This document shows, in pieces, positions 7,908 through 16,412 of a DNA stretch of 39,069 nt. The stretch covers positions 1-39,069 of the forward strand of contig CACGED010000011.1 of the NCBI GenBank assembly GCA_902571975.1, in the 5' to 3' direction. A model generated the notes under the pieces. That model did no database searches. It saw nothing but the letters and a program-made list of their open reading frames with translations, and was not told the DNA's origin. The stretch is from an uncultured Pelagibacteraceae bacterium (GTDB taxonomy: Bacteria > Pseudomonadota > Alphaproteobacteria > Pelagibacterales > Pelagibacteraceae). The position numbers and the translations under genes are program-made. The stretch's first letter is position 1. Each line of letters begins with the position of its first letter.

Positions 7908-9320
7908 ATGTCTTCTTTACTTAAAAATTCAGAATTAACCTCAGAAAAAGCAGATAGCATTGTTTCTGAAACTCTAAATAATTGTGATGATGGTGAGCTT
8001 TATATAGAGGATACAAAATCTGAGACAATTGTATTAGATGATAACAAAATTAAAAGTTCAAATTATACATCTGACTTAGGTTATGGTTTTAGAGCTGTAA
8101 CAGGTGATACAGTTGCTTATTCTCATTCAAACGAAATTTCTGAAAAATCATTAAAAAATTCTAGCGAAAATCTTAAGTCAACTTTAAAAAATAATAGCGG
8201 AACATATAATTCAGAAATTAAAAAAACTAATCAGAAGCTTTATAAAGACGTTGATCCAATTGAGAGCAAGTCAATGAAATCAAAAATTGAATTGCTGAAC
8301 AATATGAATGAATATGCCAGATCAAAAGATAGTTCAGTTAAACAAGTAACAGCTAGCCTTCTAGCAGAAAAGAAAAATGTTGAGATCATTAGATCTGGGG
8401 GAGAATTATTATCAGATAATAGACCTTTAGTTAGAATAAATATGTCAGTAATGGTTGAAAAGAATGGTAGAAAAGAAACTGGTGTTTTTGGTATTGGTGG
8501 AAGACAGGATTATGATGAATATCTTAAAAATGATAATTGGAAAAAAGTTTGCGATGAAGCTTTTAGAATTGCAAGTACAAATATAGAAAGCAAACCTTCT
8601 CTTGCGGGAGAAATGAAAGTTGTTCTAGGACCTGGATGGCCTGCAATTTTAATTCATGAAGCTGTAGGTCATGGACTAGAAGGTGATTTTAATAGAAAAA
8701 AAACTTCAGCTTTTCATGATTTAGTTGGTAAAAAAGTTGCGAGTGATGGAGTTACAATAATCGACGATGGAACATTAGATAATAGAAGAGGTAGTTTAAA
8801 TATTGATGATGAAGGAACGCCAACAGAAAGAACAGTTTTAATTGAAAATGGTATCTTAAAAAATTTCATGCAAGATAGACTAAATGCAAGACTTATGAAT
8901 ACAAAATCAACAGGAAATGGAAGAAGAGAGAGCTATAAACATGTCGTGATGCCTAGAATGAGAAATACGATAATGTTAGGTGGATCAAACACTCAAGAAG
9001 AAATGATTAAGTCAGTAGATAAAGGTATTTTTGCTGTAAGTTTTGGTGGTGGTCAGGTTGATATTACCTCTGGAAAATTCGTTTTTAACTGTACAGAAGC
9101 TTATGAGATTATAAATGGAAAAATTGGATCTCCAATTAAAGGAGCTACTTTAATTGGTGATGGACCATCTTCTTTAAAAGAAATTTTAATGGTTGGAAAT
9201 GATATGATGTTAGATCCTGGCATTGGAACATGTGGTAAAGCTGGACAGGGTGTGCCAGTGGGTGTTGGACAACCATCTTTACTTATTAATAATATGACTG
9301 TTGGTGGAACTCAACTATAG
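7908..9320 (+). CDS. tldD: Metalloprotease TldD
   Basis: This 470-residue protein is the catalytic member of the TldD/TldE (PmbA) pair. It has the zinc motif HEAVGH at 250-255 in ILIHEAVGHGLEGDF, and the later block VMPRMRNTIMLGG with the C-terminal GTCGKAGQGVPVGVGQPSLL shared by the family. In E. coli TldD works with TldE as a cytoplasmic heterodimer that degrades unfolded peptides and removes leader peptides from some ribosomally made peptides; it also influences CcdA. The length is typical (about 480). The pmbA partner starts four bases after the stop, so the complex can be made from one message. Nothing in the neighbourhood looks like a peptide precursor that it would process. Confidence 0.92.
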   Translation: MSSLLKNSELTSEKADSIVSETLNNCDDGELYIEDTKSETIVLDDNKIKSSNYTSDLGYGFRAVTGDTVAYSHSNEISEKSLKNSSENLKSTLKNNSGTYNSEIKKTNQKLYKDVDPIESKSMKSKIELLNNMNEYARSKDSSVKQVTASLLAEKKNVEIIRSGGELLSDNRPLVRINMSVMVEKNGRKETGVFGIGGRQDYDEYLKNDNWKKVCDEAFRIASTNIESKPSLAGEMKVVLGPGWPAILIHEAVGHGLEGDFNRKKTSAFHDLVGKKVASDGVTIIDDGTLDNRRGSLNIDDEGTPTERTVLIENGILKNFMQDRLNARLMNTKSTGNGRRESYKHVVMPRMRNTIMLGGSNTQEEMIKSVDKGIFAVSFGGGQVDITSGKFVFNCTEAYEIINGKIGSPIKGATLIGDGPSSLKEILMVGNDMMLDPGIGTCGKAGQGVPVGVGQPSLLINNMTVGGTQL

Positions 9321-9324
9321 TAAA

Positions 9325-10644
9325 ATGATTAAAGATCAAGAGTATCTAAAAAAAATTGCAGATATATGCCTTAGTAAATCAAAAAAATTAGGTTCATCTG
9401 ATGCAAATATATTAGTGCAAAGTTCTGTTTCTGAAAATGTAAATGTAAGGAATAAAAAACTTGATGGATCTGAAAGGTCTGAAAATCTTGGAGTAGTCCT
9501 TACAACTTATTTAGGTAAAAAAAAGTCCTCAATAGCCTCATCAAATCTTAAAGAAAAAAATTTAGATGAGCTAGTAAATAGATGCATTGAAACAATGAAG
9601 ATTACACCTGAGGATGAATATAATTCATTACCAGATAAAGACCTCCATTTTAAAGGATTAAAAGACTTAGACTTGTATGATGAAACTCATTTAAACAATG
9701 AAGACAAGATTAATTATATAAAAGAGGCAGAAGAGGAAGCTTTTTCCAATGATAAAATAATAAATACTAATGGATCAGGATTTGGTGAGAACAAATCAAA
9801 TTTTTTATTAGCCAATTCAAATGGATTCGCCGATGGATATAAAACTTCACAATTTACTGCATACTGTGAAGTTGTTTCAAAAAGCAATGGAAGCATGGAA
9901 AGAGATTATGAATATACAAGTAAAAGGTTTTATAGTGATATTTTGAAACCTAAACAACTTGGATCTATTGCAGCGGAACATGCAGTAAAGAAATTAAATC
10001 CAAAAAAAATAAAAAGTGAAAAAATTAGTCTAATATTTGATAAAAGAATATCAAAAAACTTTCTCTCTATTTTTGCAAGCGCAATATCATCAAGTGCAAT
10101 AGCAAAAGGAACAACATTTTTAAAAGATAAATTAAATCAACAAGTTTTTAACTCTGAAATAAATATATTAGATCACGGTAATATAAGAAAAGCCAATGGA
10201 TCTCGTTACTTTGATAGCGAAGGTATAGCAGTGGTTAACCTTGATTTGATAAAGAACGGTATTCTACAAGACTATTTAACTGATACTTACAATGGTAAAA
10301 AAATAAATAGAAAATCTAATGGTAGGGCAAGTGGAACAACAAATTTATATTTTCAAAATGGATCAAAAACATTTGAAGATCTAGTAAAATCAGAAAATAA
10401 AATCTTGTATATTAAAGAAACAATTGGACATGGTACAAATATTATTAACGGTGATTATTCTGTAGGAGCATCTGGCATGATGATTGAGAATGGAGACTTT
10501 TCATACCCAGTAAGTGAGATTACAATTGCTGGAAACTTAAATAATATTTTTAAAAATATAACTTTAGCCGATGATTTGGAATTTAATTATGCAACGAATT
10601 CACCGACAATGATGGTTGAAGGTATGGTTGTAGGTGGAAAATAA
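9325..10644 (+). CDS. pmbA: TldE/PmbA, non-catalytic partner of TldD
   Basis: This 439-residue protein is the TldD homologue lacking the HExxxH zinc motif, as expected for TldE/PmbA. Recognisable blocks are NVRNKKLDGSERSENLGV near the N-terminus, SNGRASGTTNLYFQNG, and the C-terminal ASGMMIENGDFSYPVSEITIAGN. I chose the ATG at 9325, four bases after the tldD stop. A longer frame opens at a TTG (9301) inside tldD but adds eight residues that do not look conserved. It should form the heterodimeric protease with TldD. A TPR gene follows after seven bases. Confidence 0.9.
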   Translation: MIKDQEYLKKIADICLSKSKKLGSSDANILVQSSVSENVNVRNKKLDGSERSENLGVVLTTYLGKKKSSIASSNLKEKNLDELVNRCIETMKITPEDEYNSLPDKDLHFKGLKDLDLYDETHLNNEDKINYIKEAEEEAFSNDKIINTNGSGFGENKSNFLLANSNGFADGYKTSQFTAYCEVVSKSNGSMERDYEYTSKRFYSDILKPKQLGSIAAEHAVKKLNPKKIKSEKISLIFDKRISKNFLSIFASAISSSAIAKGTTFLKDKLNQQVFNSEINILDHGNIRKANGSRYFDSEGIAVVNLDLIKNGILQDYLTDTYNGKKINRKSNGRASGTTNLYFQNGSKTFEDLVKSENKILYIKETIGHGTNIINGDYSVGASGMMIENGDFSYPVSEITIAGNLNNIFKNITLADDLEFNYATNSPTMMVEGMVVGGK

Positions 10645-10651
10645 TTTCTAA

Positions 10652-11200
10652 ATGAAAAAAATAATAACCATTTTTTTTGCAATTTTTTTTATTACCAACT
10701 CATCAAACTCTAATGAACACGAAATAAGATTAAATAACTTATTTGAAAAATTAAAAATTCAAAACTATTCAATTGCAATTGATACAGAGATGAAAATTTG
10801 GGATATTTGGACAAAACATCCCACTAATCAAAATTTAACTTCTTTGCTATCAAGAGGAACAAAATTTATGAATCAAGAACAATACTCAGTTGCTGTAGAT
10901 ATATTCACAACAGTAATTAAAAAAGATCCTGCTTGGGCAGAAGCTTGGAATAAAAGAGCAACTGTCTTTTATTTAATGGGCAAATATCAAGATTCTCAAA
11001 ATGATATAGACAAGGTATTAAAACTAGAGAAAAGACATTTTGGAGCATTATCAGGACAGGGTCTCGTTCAAATTAAGTTAAAAAATTACGAAAAAGCTTT
11101 AAAGAGTTATGAAAAAGTAAAAGAGATTTATCCGTCCATGAGGTCACCACAAATAATGATACCACAGATTAAAGAGCTGATTAAAAATCAATCTGTGTAA
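10652..11200 (+). CDS. Exported tetratricopeptide-repeat protein
   Basis: This 182-residue protein begins with a Sec-type signal peptide (MKKIITIFFAIFFITNSSNS) and continues with two to three TPR units from about 60 to 165. TPR signature residues are visible in YSVAVDIFTTVIKKDPAWAEAWNKRATVFYLMGKY (in parts) and KNYEKALKSYEKVKEIYP. It is probably a periplasmic or membrane-anchored scaffold for protein-protein contacts. The stop is directly followed by the ATG of the histidine phosphatase, so the two are almost certainly co-translated and may work together. The role is unknown; similar short TPR proteins are common in alphaproteobacteria. Confidence 0.75.
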   Translation: MKKIITIFFAIFFITNSSNSNEHEIRLNNLFEKLKIQNYSIAIDTEMKIWDIWTKHPTNQNLTSLLSRGTKFMNQEQYSVAVDIFTTVIKKDPAWAEAWNKRATVFYLMGKYQDSQNDIDKVLKLEKRHFGALSGQGLVQIKLKNYEKALKSYEKVKEIYPSMRSPQIMIPQIKELIKNQSV

Positions 11201-11749
11201 ATGAAAAAACTGTTAATAATATTTTTTATCAATATTTTTGCAGTTAATTCTGCTTATTCTGTAGAAGAAGTCCTTACTTCTTTAAAAGAGGGAGGAAAAA
11301 TAATTTTTATTAGACATGCGCTTGCACCAGGGAATGGAGATCCAGAAAATTTTGATTTAAATGATTGTTCTACACAAAGAAATTTAAATCAAAGAGGAAT
11401 TGAACAGTCAAAATTTATTGGAAGTATATTTAACAAAAACCAGATTAAAATTGAAAATGTCTATTCAAGTGAATGGTGCAGATGTATAGATACAGCTAAA
11501 TTTGCTTTTAAAAATTATCAAACATTTAGTGCACTAAATTCTTTTTATGATATTAGATTTGAAGAAAATGAAGAGAGGCAAATAACTCAACTAAAAGAGT
11601 TTATTAATCAATGGAATGGTAAAGAAAATATAATTTTTGTTACTCATTTTGTTGTTATATCTTCAATGCTAAATATAGGTACTTCTTCAGGAGAAATAGT
11701 AATAACCGATAAGAATTTAAATATTATTGGATCAATTGATACTTTGTAA
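11201..11749 (+). CDS. Exported histidine phosphatase (phosphoglycerate mutase-like) family protein
   Basis: This 182-residue protein has a signal peptide (about 1-20, ending VNSAYS). The phosphohistidine motif RHA is in IIFIRHALAPGNGDPENF, an arginine follows in SEWCRCIDTAKFAF, and a second catalytic histidine lies in VTHFVVIS. This is the minimal core of branch-1/2 histidine phosphatases. The protein probably removes phosphate from a small molecule or protein in the periplasm. NDCSTQRNLNQRGIEQSKFIG is the usual LTxxGxxQA-type segment. It abuts the TPR gene upstream with no gap. The substrate cannot be told; the whole family varies widely. Confidence 0.8.
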   Translation: MKKLLIIFFINIFAVNSAYSVEEVLTSLKEGGKIIFIRHALAPGNGDPENFDLNDCSTQRNLNQRGIEQSKFIGSIFNKNQIKIENVYSSEWCRCIDTAKFAFKNYQTFSALNSFYDIRFEENEERQITQLKEFINQWNGKENIIFVTHFVVISSMLNIGTSSGEIVITDKNLNIIGSIDTL

Positions 11750-11767
11750 TATATTAACTTAAGATTT

Positions 11768-11959
11768 ATGAAAACAATATTTATTATAGGATCAAAAAAG
11801 TATACTTTAAAATACACTAGAAAAATGCCTGAAGGCGAAGTAAAAAAAATGAAATCTTTTGTAACTAATAAAGGTCAAAAGTTAGAAAAAACATCCAAGT
11901 TTAAAATTCTAAATATTTCAGACGAAAAAACAGCAAGAGTGTTTAAGATCAGTTTATAA
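11768..11959 (+). CDS. Small basic protein of unknown function (63 residues)
   Basis: I do not recognise this protein. It is 63 residues, lysine-rich (for example KKYTLKYTRKMPEGEVKKMK) and has no signal peptide or membrane helix. The alternation of charged and hydrophobic residues suggests a small beta-rich fold. It sits in the same orientation, 18 bases after the phosphatase and 25 bases before the aminotransferase, which supports it being a translated member of the run. A random frame this short is possible in AT-rich DNA, but the neat fit into the gap argues for a gene. Confidence 0.5.
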   Translation: MKTIFIIGSKKYTLKYTRKMPEGEVKKMKSFVTNKGQKLEKTSKFKILNISDEKTARVFKISL

Positions 11960-11984
11960 TATTTAATCCAGAAATAGAGACTAA

Positions 11985-13136
11985 ATGAAGAAATCTAAAA
12001 GAAGCAATGTTGACCCATTTATTGTAATGGATGTAATGGAGTCTGCTAGGAAAGCAGAAGCTAATGGCAAGCATGTAATTCATATGGAAGTAGGTCAACC
12101 AGGAACACCAGCACCAAAGCTTGCCAAACAATTTATTTCAGATGAAATTTCTAATAATGATCTTGGCTATACAGTTACTTTAGGTTTGCCAAAATTACGA
12201 AATAGAATTTCTAAATTGTATGGAGATTGGTACAATATTGATTTAAACCCAGACAGAATAATTATAACAACTGGATCTTCAGGAGCATTTATACTTTCTT
12301 TTGCAGCATTATTTGATGTTGGAGATAGAGTAGGCATTGCCGCTCCAGGCTATCCTAGCTATAGACAAATTTTAAAGTCTCAAGATTTAATTCCAATTGA
12401 TATTTTTACAGAGTTGCAAAATAAATTTCAGCCTATACCTAGAGATATTAAAGAAAATAATTTAAATGGTTTATTAGTTGCTTCTCCTGCAAATCCCACC
12501 GGTTCAATGCTTGATAAAAAAAAACTAGAAGCGCTTATTAATACTGCGCATGAAAATAAAGTGAGTTTTATTAGCGATGAGATTTATCATGGAATTCAAT
12601 ATGAAAATAATCCTACATCTGCATTAGAAATTTCAAATGAATGTTATGTTATAAATTCATTTTCTAAATATTTTTCTATGACAGGTTGGAGAGTAGGCTG
12701 GATGATTGTTCCTGAGGATCATGTGAGACAAGTAGAGAGATTATCTCAAAATCTTTTTATTTGTCCTCCTCATGTTAGTCAATTAACTGCTCTATCAGCA
12801 ATGGATGCAAAAGAGGAATTAAATACAAATGTAGAGGTTTATAAAAAAAATAGGTCAATTTTGTTAGAAGAGTTACCTAAGGCTGGTTTAAATAAATTTT
12901 CTCCACCAGATGGTGCTTTTTATATCTACATTGATATTTCAGAGTATTCGAAAGATAGTCTTAACTTTTGTAAAGAAGTGCTTGATAAAGCAGGAGTAGC
13001 AATAACTCCTGGACTTGATTTCGATCAAAAAAGAGGAAATTCTACAATAAGGTTTTCATACGCTAGAAGTACTGAAGATATAATTGAAGGAGCAAATAGA
13101 ATAAAAAAATTTATGAAAGAAGAGTATTTAAAATAA
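11985..13136 (+). CDS. PLP-dependent class I/II aminotransferase
   Basis: This 383-residue protein is a fold-type I aminotransferase. It has the substrate loop MEVGQPGTPAPKLA, the cofactor segment SPANPTGSMLD, FISDEIYHGIQY (aspartate that pairs with the PLP nitrogen, then tyrosine) and the Schiff-base lysine Lys228 in NSFSKYFSMTGWRVGW. RFSYARS near the end holds the carboxylate-binding arginine. It will move an amino group between an amino acid and a 2-oxo acid in the cytoplasm. The closest general type is the alanine/aspartate-like aminotransferase group; the amino donor cannot be named. The start ATG matches the family N-terminus, and the next gene begins two bases after the stop. Confidence 0.88.
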   Translation: MKKSKRSNVDPFIVMDVMESARKAEANGKHVIHMEVGQPGTPAPKLAKQFISDEISNNDLGYTVTLGLPKLRNRISKLYGDWYNIDLNPDRIIITTGSSGAFILSFAALFDVGDRVGIAAPGYPSYRQILKSQDLIPIDIFTELQNKFQPIPRDIKENNLNGLLVASPANPTGSMLDKKKLEALINTAHENKVSFISDEIYHGIQYENNPTSALEISNECYVINSFSKYFSMTGWRVGWMIVPEDHVRQVERLSQNLFICPPHVSQLTALSAMDAKEELNTNVEVYKKNRSILLEELPKAGLNKFSPPDGAFYIYIDISEYSKDSLNFCKEVLDKAGVAITPGLDFDQKRGNSTIRFSYARSTEDIIEGANRIKKFMKEEYLK

Positions 13137-13138
13137 TA

Positions 13139-13795
13139 ATGAAAACCGCTGTTTTATTTGGCTCATCTGGATTAATTGGATCTAATTTACTAGATAATTT
13201 AATCAACAATAATACTTACAACAAAATAAAAATATTTGTTAGAAAATTACCTTCTATTGATAATACAAAAGTTGAAGTTATCAATACCGATTTTTTAGAT
13301 TTAGACACTTTAAAAGAAAAATTAACAGGTGATGATTGTTTTTTTTGTATTGGTACAACTCACAAAGACACACCCAATAAAAACGAATATAGAAGAATAG
13401 AATATGACCTGCCTGTACAATTGGCAAAAATTGCAAAAATTAATTCAATTAGTAATTTTATTTATGTCTCCTCAATTGGAGCAAACCCAAAAGCCTCAAG
13501 TACATATTTAAAAAATAAAGGTCAAGTAGAGGAGGAGCTAAAAAAGATTGGATTTTCTAACCTAAGCATTATTCAACCCTCATTTTTAGTTGGAAACAGA
13601 AAAGACTTTAGAATTGTTGAGGTTTTAGGAATTCCAGTGATGAAATTTCTATCCATATTCTTTTTTGGTAGATTAAAAAAATATACTCCAATAAAAGTTG
13701 AGATAGTTGTGAATGCAATGATCAAACTTGCCTCAGGAAATAATAGTGAGCAAACTTATTTATCTGATAGGTTGCAAGAGTTAGGATCTAACTAA
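13139..13795 (+). CDS. NAD(P)-binding oxidoreductase, HTATIP2/TIP30-like atypical SDR
   Basis: This 218-residue protein has an N-terminal Rossmann fold (LFGSSGLIGSNLLDNL), followed by VINTDFLDLD and CFFCIGTTHKD, typical of the atypical SDR group that includes TIP30/HTATIP2 and yeast Fmp52. YVSSIGANPKASSTYLKNKGQVEEEL holds the Ser...YxxxK pattern (in parts: SSIGA and YLKNKG). It is likely a soluble NAD(P)-dependent reductase or cofactor-sensing protein. It is packed between the aminotransferase (2 bases) and the SOUL gene (0 bases). The function in bacteria is not established. Confidence 0.78.
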   Translation: MKTAVLFGSSGLIGSNLLDNLINNNTYNKIKIFVRKLPSIDNTKVEVINTDFLDLDTLKEKLTGDDCFFCIGTTHKDTPNKNEYRRIEYDLPVQLAKIAKINSISNFIYVSSIGANPKASSTYLKNKGQVEEELKKIGFSNLSIIQPSFLVGNRKDFRIVEVLGIPVMKFLSIFFFGRLKKYTPIKVEIVVNAMIKLASGNNSEQTYLSDRLQELGSN

Positions 13796-14368
13796 ATGAG
13801 AAAATCAATAATATCGATATCTTTTTTGATTTATATATTCTGTATTTTACCTTACTCTACTTCAATGGCTTATGAGGAATCTCAATATGATGTAGTATAT
13901 AAATCTGAAATATACGAAGTGAGACATTATAAAGACCGTCTAGTTGTCGAAGTTGTAAGTAGAAATGATGACAGTAGTTTTAGAAAACTTTTTAAATATA
14001 TCTCGGGTCAGAATAATAAATCCCAAGAAATTAAAATGACTGTGCCAGTAACACAGAGTGAGAAGGATAATGGATACTATATGCAATTTTATCTTCCATC
14101 AAAATTTACAAAAGAGAATGCCCCTATACCCACAAATTCAGATGTTAAAGTCTCAACAATAAAAGAAGGTTTTTTTGCTGTACTAGAATATTCTGGAAGA
14201 GCCTCAGATAATAATTTCTTCAAACATAAGGAAATTCTAAATAAAAAACTCTTAGAGGATAAAGTAATCATTAAAGGACCTCCAATAAGAGCAACCTATA
14301 ATGGGCCTTTTACGCTTCCTATGATGAGACGCAATGAAGCTATGTTTAAAGTTGAGTGGAGTAAATAG
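13796..14368 (+). CDS. Exported SOUL-family haem-binding-like protein
   Basis: This 190-residue protein has a signal peptide (about 1-25, ending STSMA) and a SOUL/HBP domain: YKSEIYEVRHYKDRLVVEV at the start, KMTVPVTQ, and YNGPFTLPMMRRNEAMFKV at the C-terminus. The last is the hallmark ending of the family, in which PxxxRRNE closes the barrel. Eukaryotic members bind haem or porphyrin; bacterial ones are mostly uncharacterised and exported. It is the last gene of the run begun by tldD and starts immediately after the preceding stop codon. Haem binding is inferred from the family and not from a visible ligand. Confidence 0.83.
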   Translation: MRKSIISISFLIYIFCILPYSTSMAYEESQYDVVYKSEIYEVRHYKDRLVVEVVSRNDDSSFRKLFKYISGQNNKSQEIKMTVPVTQSEKDNGYYMQFYLPSKFTKENAPIPTNSDVKVSTIKEGFFAVLEYSGRASDNNFFKHKEILNKKLLEDKVIIKGPPIRATYNGPFTLPMMRRNEAMFKVEWSK

Positions 14369-14437
14369 ATTACATTTTGCCATATATATTAATTTATATC
14401 GCCTGATAGTTTAAGTTCATTAATCAGAAAGGTAATC

Positions 14438-14839
14438 ATGAAAAAATTATTTCTAATTTTATTTGTATTATTTGGTTTAAACAGCTCTGTTTTTGCTGAT
14501 GGTCATGTAAAAAGAATTTTATCAACTAGTCAGACTGGTATGGGTAACGATATTGTTTATCCATCAGGAAAAGCAAAGATCACAGCTTTTGAATTTACTG
14601 TGCCCGTAGGAGGTCCTGTAGTTCCACATACTCACTCGTTCCCTGTTTTAATAATGATACAACAAGGAGAAATTGAACTTACTCAAGGTGGCAAAAGCTA
14701 TGTTTATAAAGCTGGAGATGCATTTATTGAAGATGTAGGTGTGGCTCATGAATCTAAAAATATTGGAGATGTTCCTGTTAAAGCAATTGTTGTTGCTATG
14801 GGAGTTGAAGGTCAAAAAATAATGACCCCAGTAAAATAG
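14438..14839 (+). CDS. Small exported cupin protein
   Basis: This 133-residue protein has a signal peptide (MKKLFLILFVLFGLNSSVFA) and one cupin barrel. Motif 1 is VVPHTHSFPVLIMIQQGEIEL, seen in parts as PHTHSF and GEIEL; motif 2 is GDAFIEDVGVAHESKN with its histidine. Metal ligands would be the two histidines of HTH, the glutamate of GEIE and the later histidine. It is preceded by a good Shine-Dalgarno (AAAGG, 6 bases before ATG) and a separate 69-base spacer, so it probably has its own promoter. Periplasmic single-cupin proteins of this kind are common and have no agreed function. It ends at a two-way terminator. Confidence 0.82.
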   Translation: MKKLFLILFVLFGLNSSVFADGHVKRILSTSQTGMGNDIVYPSGKAKITAFEFTVPVGGPVVPHTHSFPVLIMIQQGEIELTQGGKSYVYKAGDAFIEDVGVAHESKNIGDVPVKAIVVAMGVEGQKIMTPVK

Positions 14840-14848
14840 AAAGAAAAA

Positions 14849-14880
14849 ATATGGGGCAGTTATTTTTACATGCCCCATAT
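14849..14880. terminator. Two-way rho-independent terminator between convergent genes
   Basis: A perfect 10-base inverted repeat (ATATGGGGCA / TGCCCCATAT) encloses a 12-base loop. A run of A before it gives a U-rich tail for the minus strand, and CTCATTCTTT gives a weaker tail for the plus strand. It lies between the cupin stop and the small minus-strand gene's stop, so it can serve both. Confidence 0.85.
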
Positions 14881-14893
14881 CTCATTCTTTAAG

Positions 14894-15085
14894 CTAAATT
14901 TTTTTAGCCTCTTTCTTCAAGTGACCCAATGTTTCTCCCGAGTTTTTTCCTGATTTGATAACGTATCCACTTGTGCCATTTGCATTAGTTTCTACAGTTT
15001 TCAAATTTCGAAACATAAGTTGATCTAGCCTAGCGTTCTTTGAGCCTCGGCTAAACGAACTTAATACTCTGTGCATTCTTTTCAT
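14894..15085 (-). CDS. Small basic protein of unknown function (63 residues)
   Basis: I do not recognise this protein. It has 63 residues, is rich in Lys/Arg (MKRMHRVLSSFSRGSKNARL) with a second basic patch at the end (LGHLKKEAKKI), and lacks a signal peptide or membrane helix. An excellent Shine-Dalgarno, AAGGAGAG, sits just upstream of the ATG on the minus strand, and the gene ends at a shared terminator; both argue for real, possibly strong expression. Its DNA appears richer in G+C than most of the window. The size and charge would suit a nucleic-acid or ribosome-associated protein, but that is only a guess. It is separated from the oxidoreductase gene upstream by a 172-base spacer that contains several palindromes. 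Confidence 0.6.
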   Translation of the reverse strand: MKRMHRVLSSFSRGSKNARLDQLMFRNLKTVETNANGTSGYVIKSGKNSGETLGHLKKEAKKI

Positions 15086-15122
15086 ACACTCTCCTTGTTT
15101 GTTTTTCCAAAACTCGCTTTTA

Positions 15123-15202
15123 ACCGATGCGATATCGGTCTCTTTTTCACCATGAGATATGGTAAATATAATTTACCATTCTAGAAAATTGATTTCAAAT
15201 CA
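15123..15202 (-). promoter_or_regulatory. Spacer with three short palindromes and a candidate promoter
   Basis: The spacer 15086-15257 has no gene. It holds ACCGAT-5-ATCGGT (15123-15139), TGGTAAAT-3-ATTTACCA (15160-15178) and TGATTT-1-AAATCA (15190-15202). On the minus strand TTGAAA, 17 bases and TAAATT form a weak promoter match whose -10 falls inside the middle palindrome. The layout would suit a repressor-controlled promoter for the small gene at 14894-15085, or a structured leader RNA. Confidence 0.4.
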
Positions 15203-15257
15203 TTATATAAACTAAAGGTTCAAAATGGGTTTTATTAATTATATTTATCAACAAAAT

Positions 15258-16412
15258 TTAAAGAGAATTAAATTGGATCCATTTACTATTATTCTTACTT
15301 GACTTAATAACATTTTCTATAAACTTCATTCCATCAATTCCATCATCAATCGAAGGGTAGCAATTATTTGACTTATCATATTCTTGATTATTAATATTAG
15401 CTGAAAGCTCTTTGTAAACATCACTATAAATATTAGCAAAACCTTCTAAATAACCCTCTGGATGACCTTGGGGAATTCTTGTTACATTTTTAGCTTCATT
15501 GCTAGTAATATTGCTTCCTCTCGTAATGTTTTGAGCAGGGTTTCCAAATTTTGTATAACTAAGATAATTAGGATCTTCTTGTCTCCATTCTATACCAGCA
15601 TTTTCTCCATATACTCTTATTTTGAGATTGTTCTCGTTTCCAACTGCTACCTGGCTTGACCATATTGATCCTTTCGCACCACCTATAAATCTTAGCATTA
15701 TTTGTGCATTATCATCTACTTTTCTCCCTTCAACAAATGTATGAATATCAGCCGAAATTTCATCTACCTCTAATCCAGTTATAAACCTAATCAAATTATA
15801 GGCATGAGTTCCAATATCACCTATACAACCTCCTGCGCCTGATCTTTTGGGGTCAGTTCTCCACTCCGCTTGCTTTAATCCACTATCCTCTGCCTTTGTA
15901 GTTAGCCAATCTTGAGGATATTCAGCTTGAATAACTCTTAAAGAACCTAAGTCTCCTTTTTGAACTAAAGATCTTGCATGTCGAACCATAGGATATCCTG
16001 TATAATTATGTGTTAAAGCAAATATTAATTTTTTACTTTCAATTATCTTTTTAAGATCTATTGCTTCCTCACTAGACATACCAATTGGCTTATCGCAAAT
16101 AATATGTATCCCTTTTTCTGCAAAAATTTTTGCAATAGGCACATGTAAATGATTTGGTGTTACTATTGAAACTACATCAATACCTTCTGGTCTAGATGAC
16201 TCTTTCTCTGCCATCTCTTCATAGGTTTTATAAATCCTATCATTATCTAGACCAAGATTTTTTCCAGTTTCTTTTGAATTTTCAAAGTCAGATGAAAATG
16301 ATCCCGCAACTAATTCATAATACCCATCAAGTCTTAAAGCTATTCTATGGACACTTCCAATAAAAGCATCTTTACCACCACCAACCATTCCGATGCGTAT
16401 TTTTCTACTCAT
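15258..16412 (-). CDS. Gfo/Idh/MocA-family oxidoreductase
   Basis: This 384-residue protein has the N-terminal Rossmann fold (IGMVGGGKDAFIGSVHRIAL), the CDKPIG motif (usually EKP) that provides the catalytic lysine, and the substrate-side motif GGCIGDIGTHAYNLIRFITG with its Asp and His. These enzymes oxidise or reduce a hydroxyl of a sugar, inositol or glycoside with NAD(P). Its ATG overlaps the stop of the TIM-barrel isomerase by one base. That pair is known from inositol and 3-keto-sugar pathways, so this enzyme probably oxidises the sugar that the isomerase then rearranges or that arises from it. The binding-protein operon diverges just beyond. The substrate is not determinable. Confidence 0.87.
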   Translation of the reverse strand: MSRKIRIGMVGGGKDAFIGSVHRIALRLDGYYELVAGSFSSDFENSKETGKNLGLDNDRIYKTYEEMAEKESSRPEGIDVVSIVTPNHLHVPIAKIFAEKGIHIICDKPIGMSSEEAIDLKKIIESKKLIFALTHNYTGYPMVRHARSLVQKGDLGSLRVIQAEYPQDWLTTKAEDSGLKQAEWRTDPKRSGAGGCIGDIGTHAYNLIRFITGLEVDEISADIHTFVEGRKVDDNAQIMLRFIGGAKGSIWSSQVAVGNENNLKIRVYGENAGIEWRQEDPNYLSYTKFGNPAQNITRGSNITSNEAKNVTRIPQGHPEGYLEGFANIYSDVYKELSANINNQEYDKSNNCYPSIDDGIDGMKFIENVIKSSKNNSKWIQFNSL

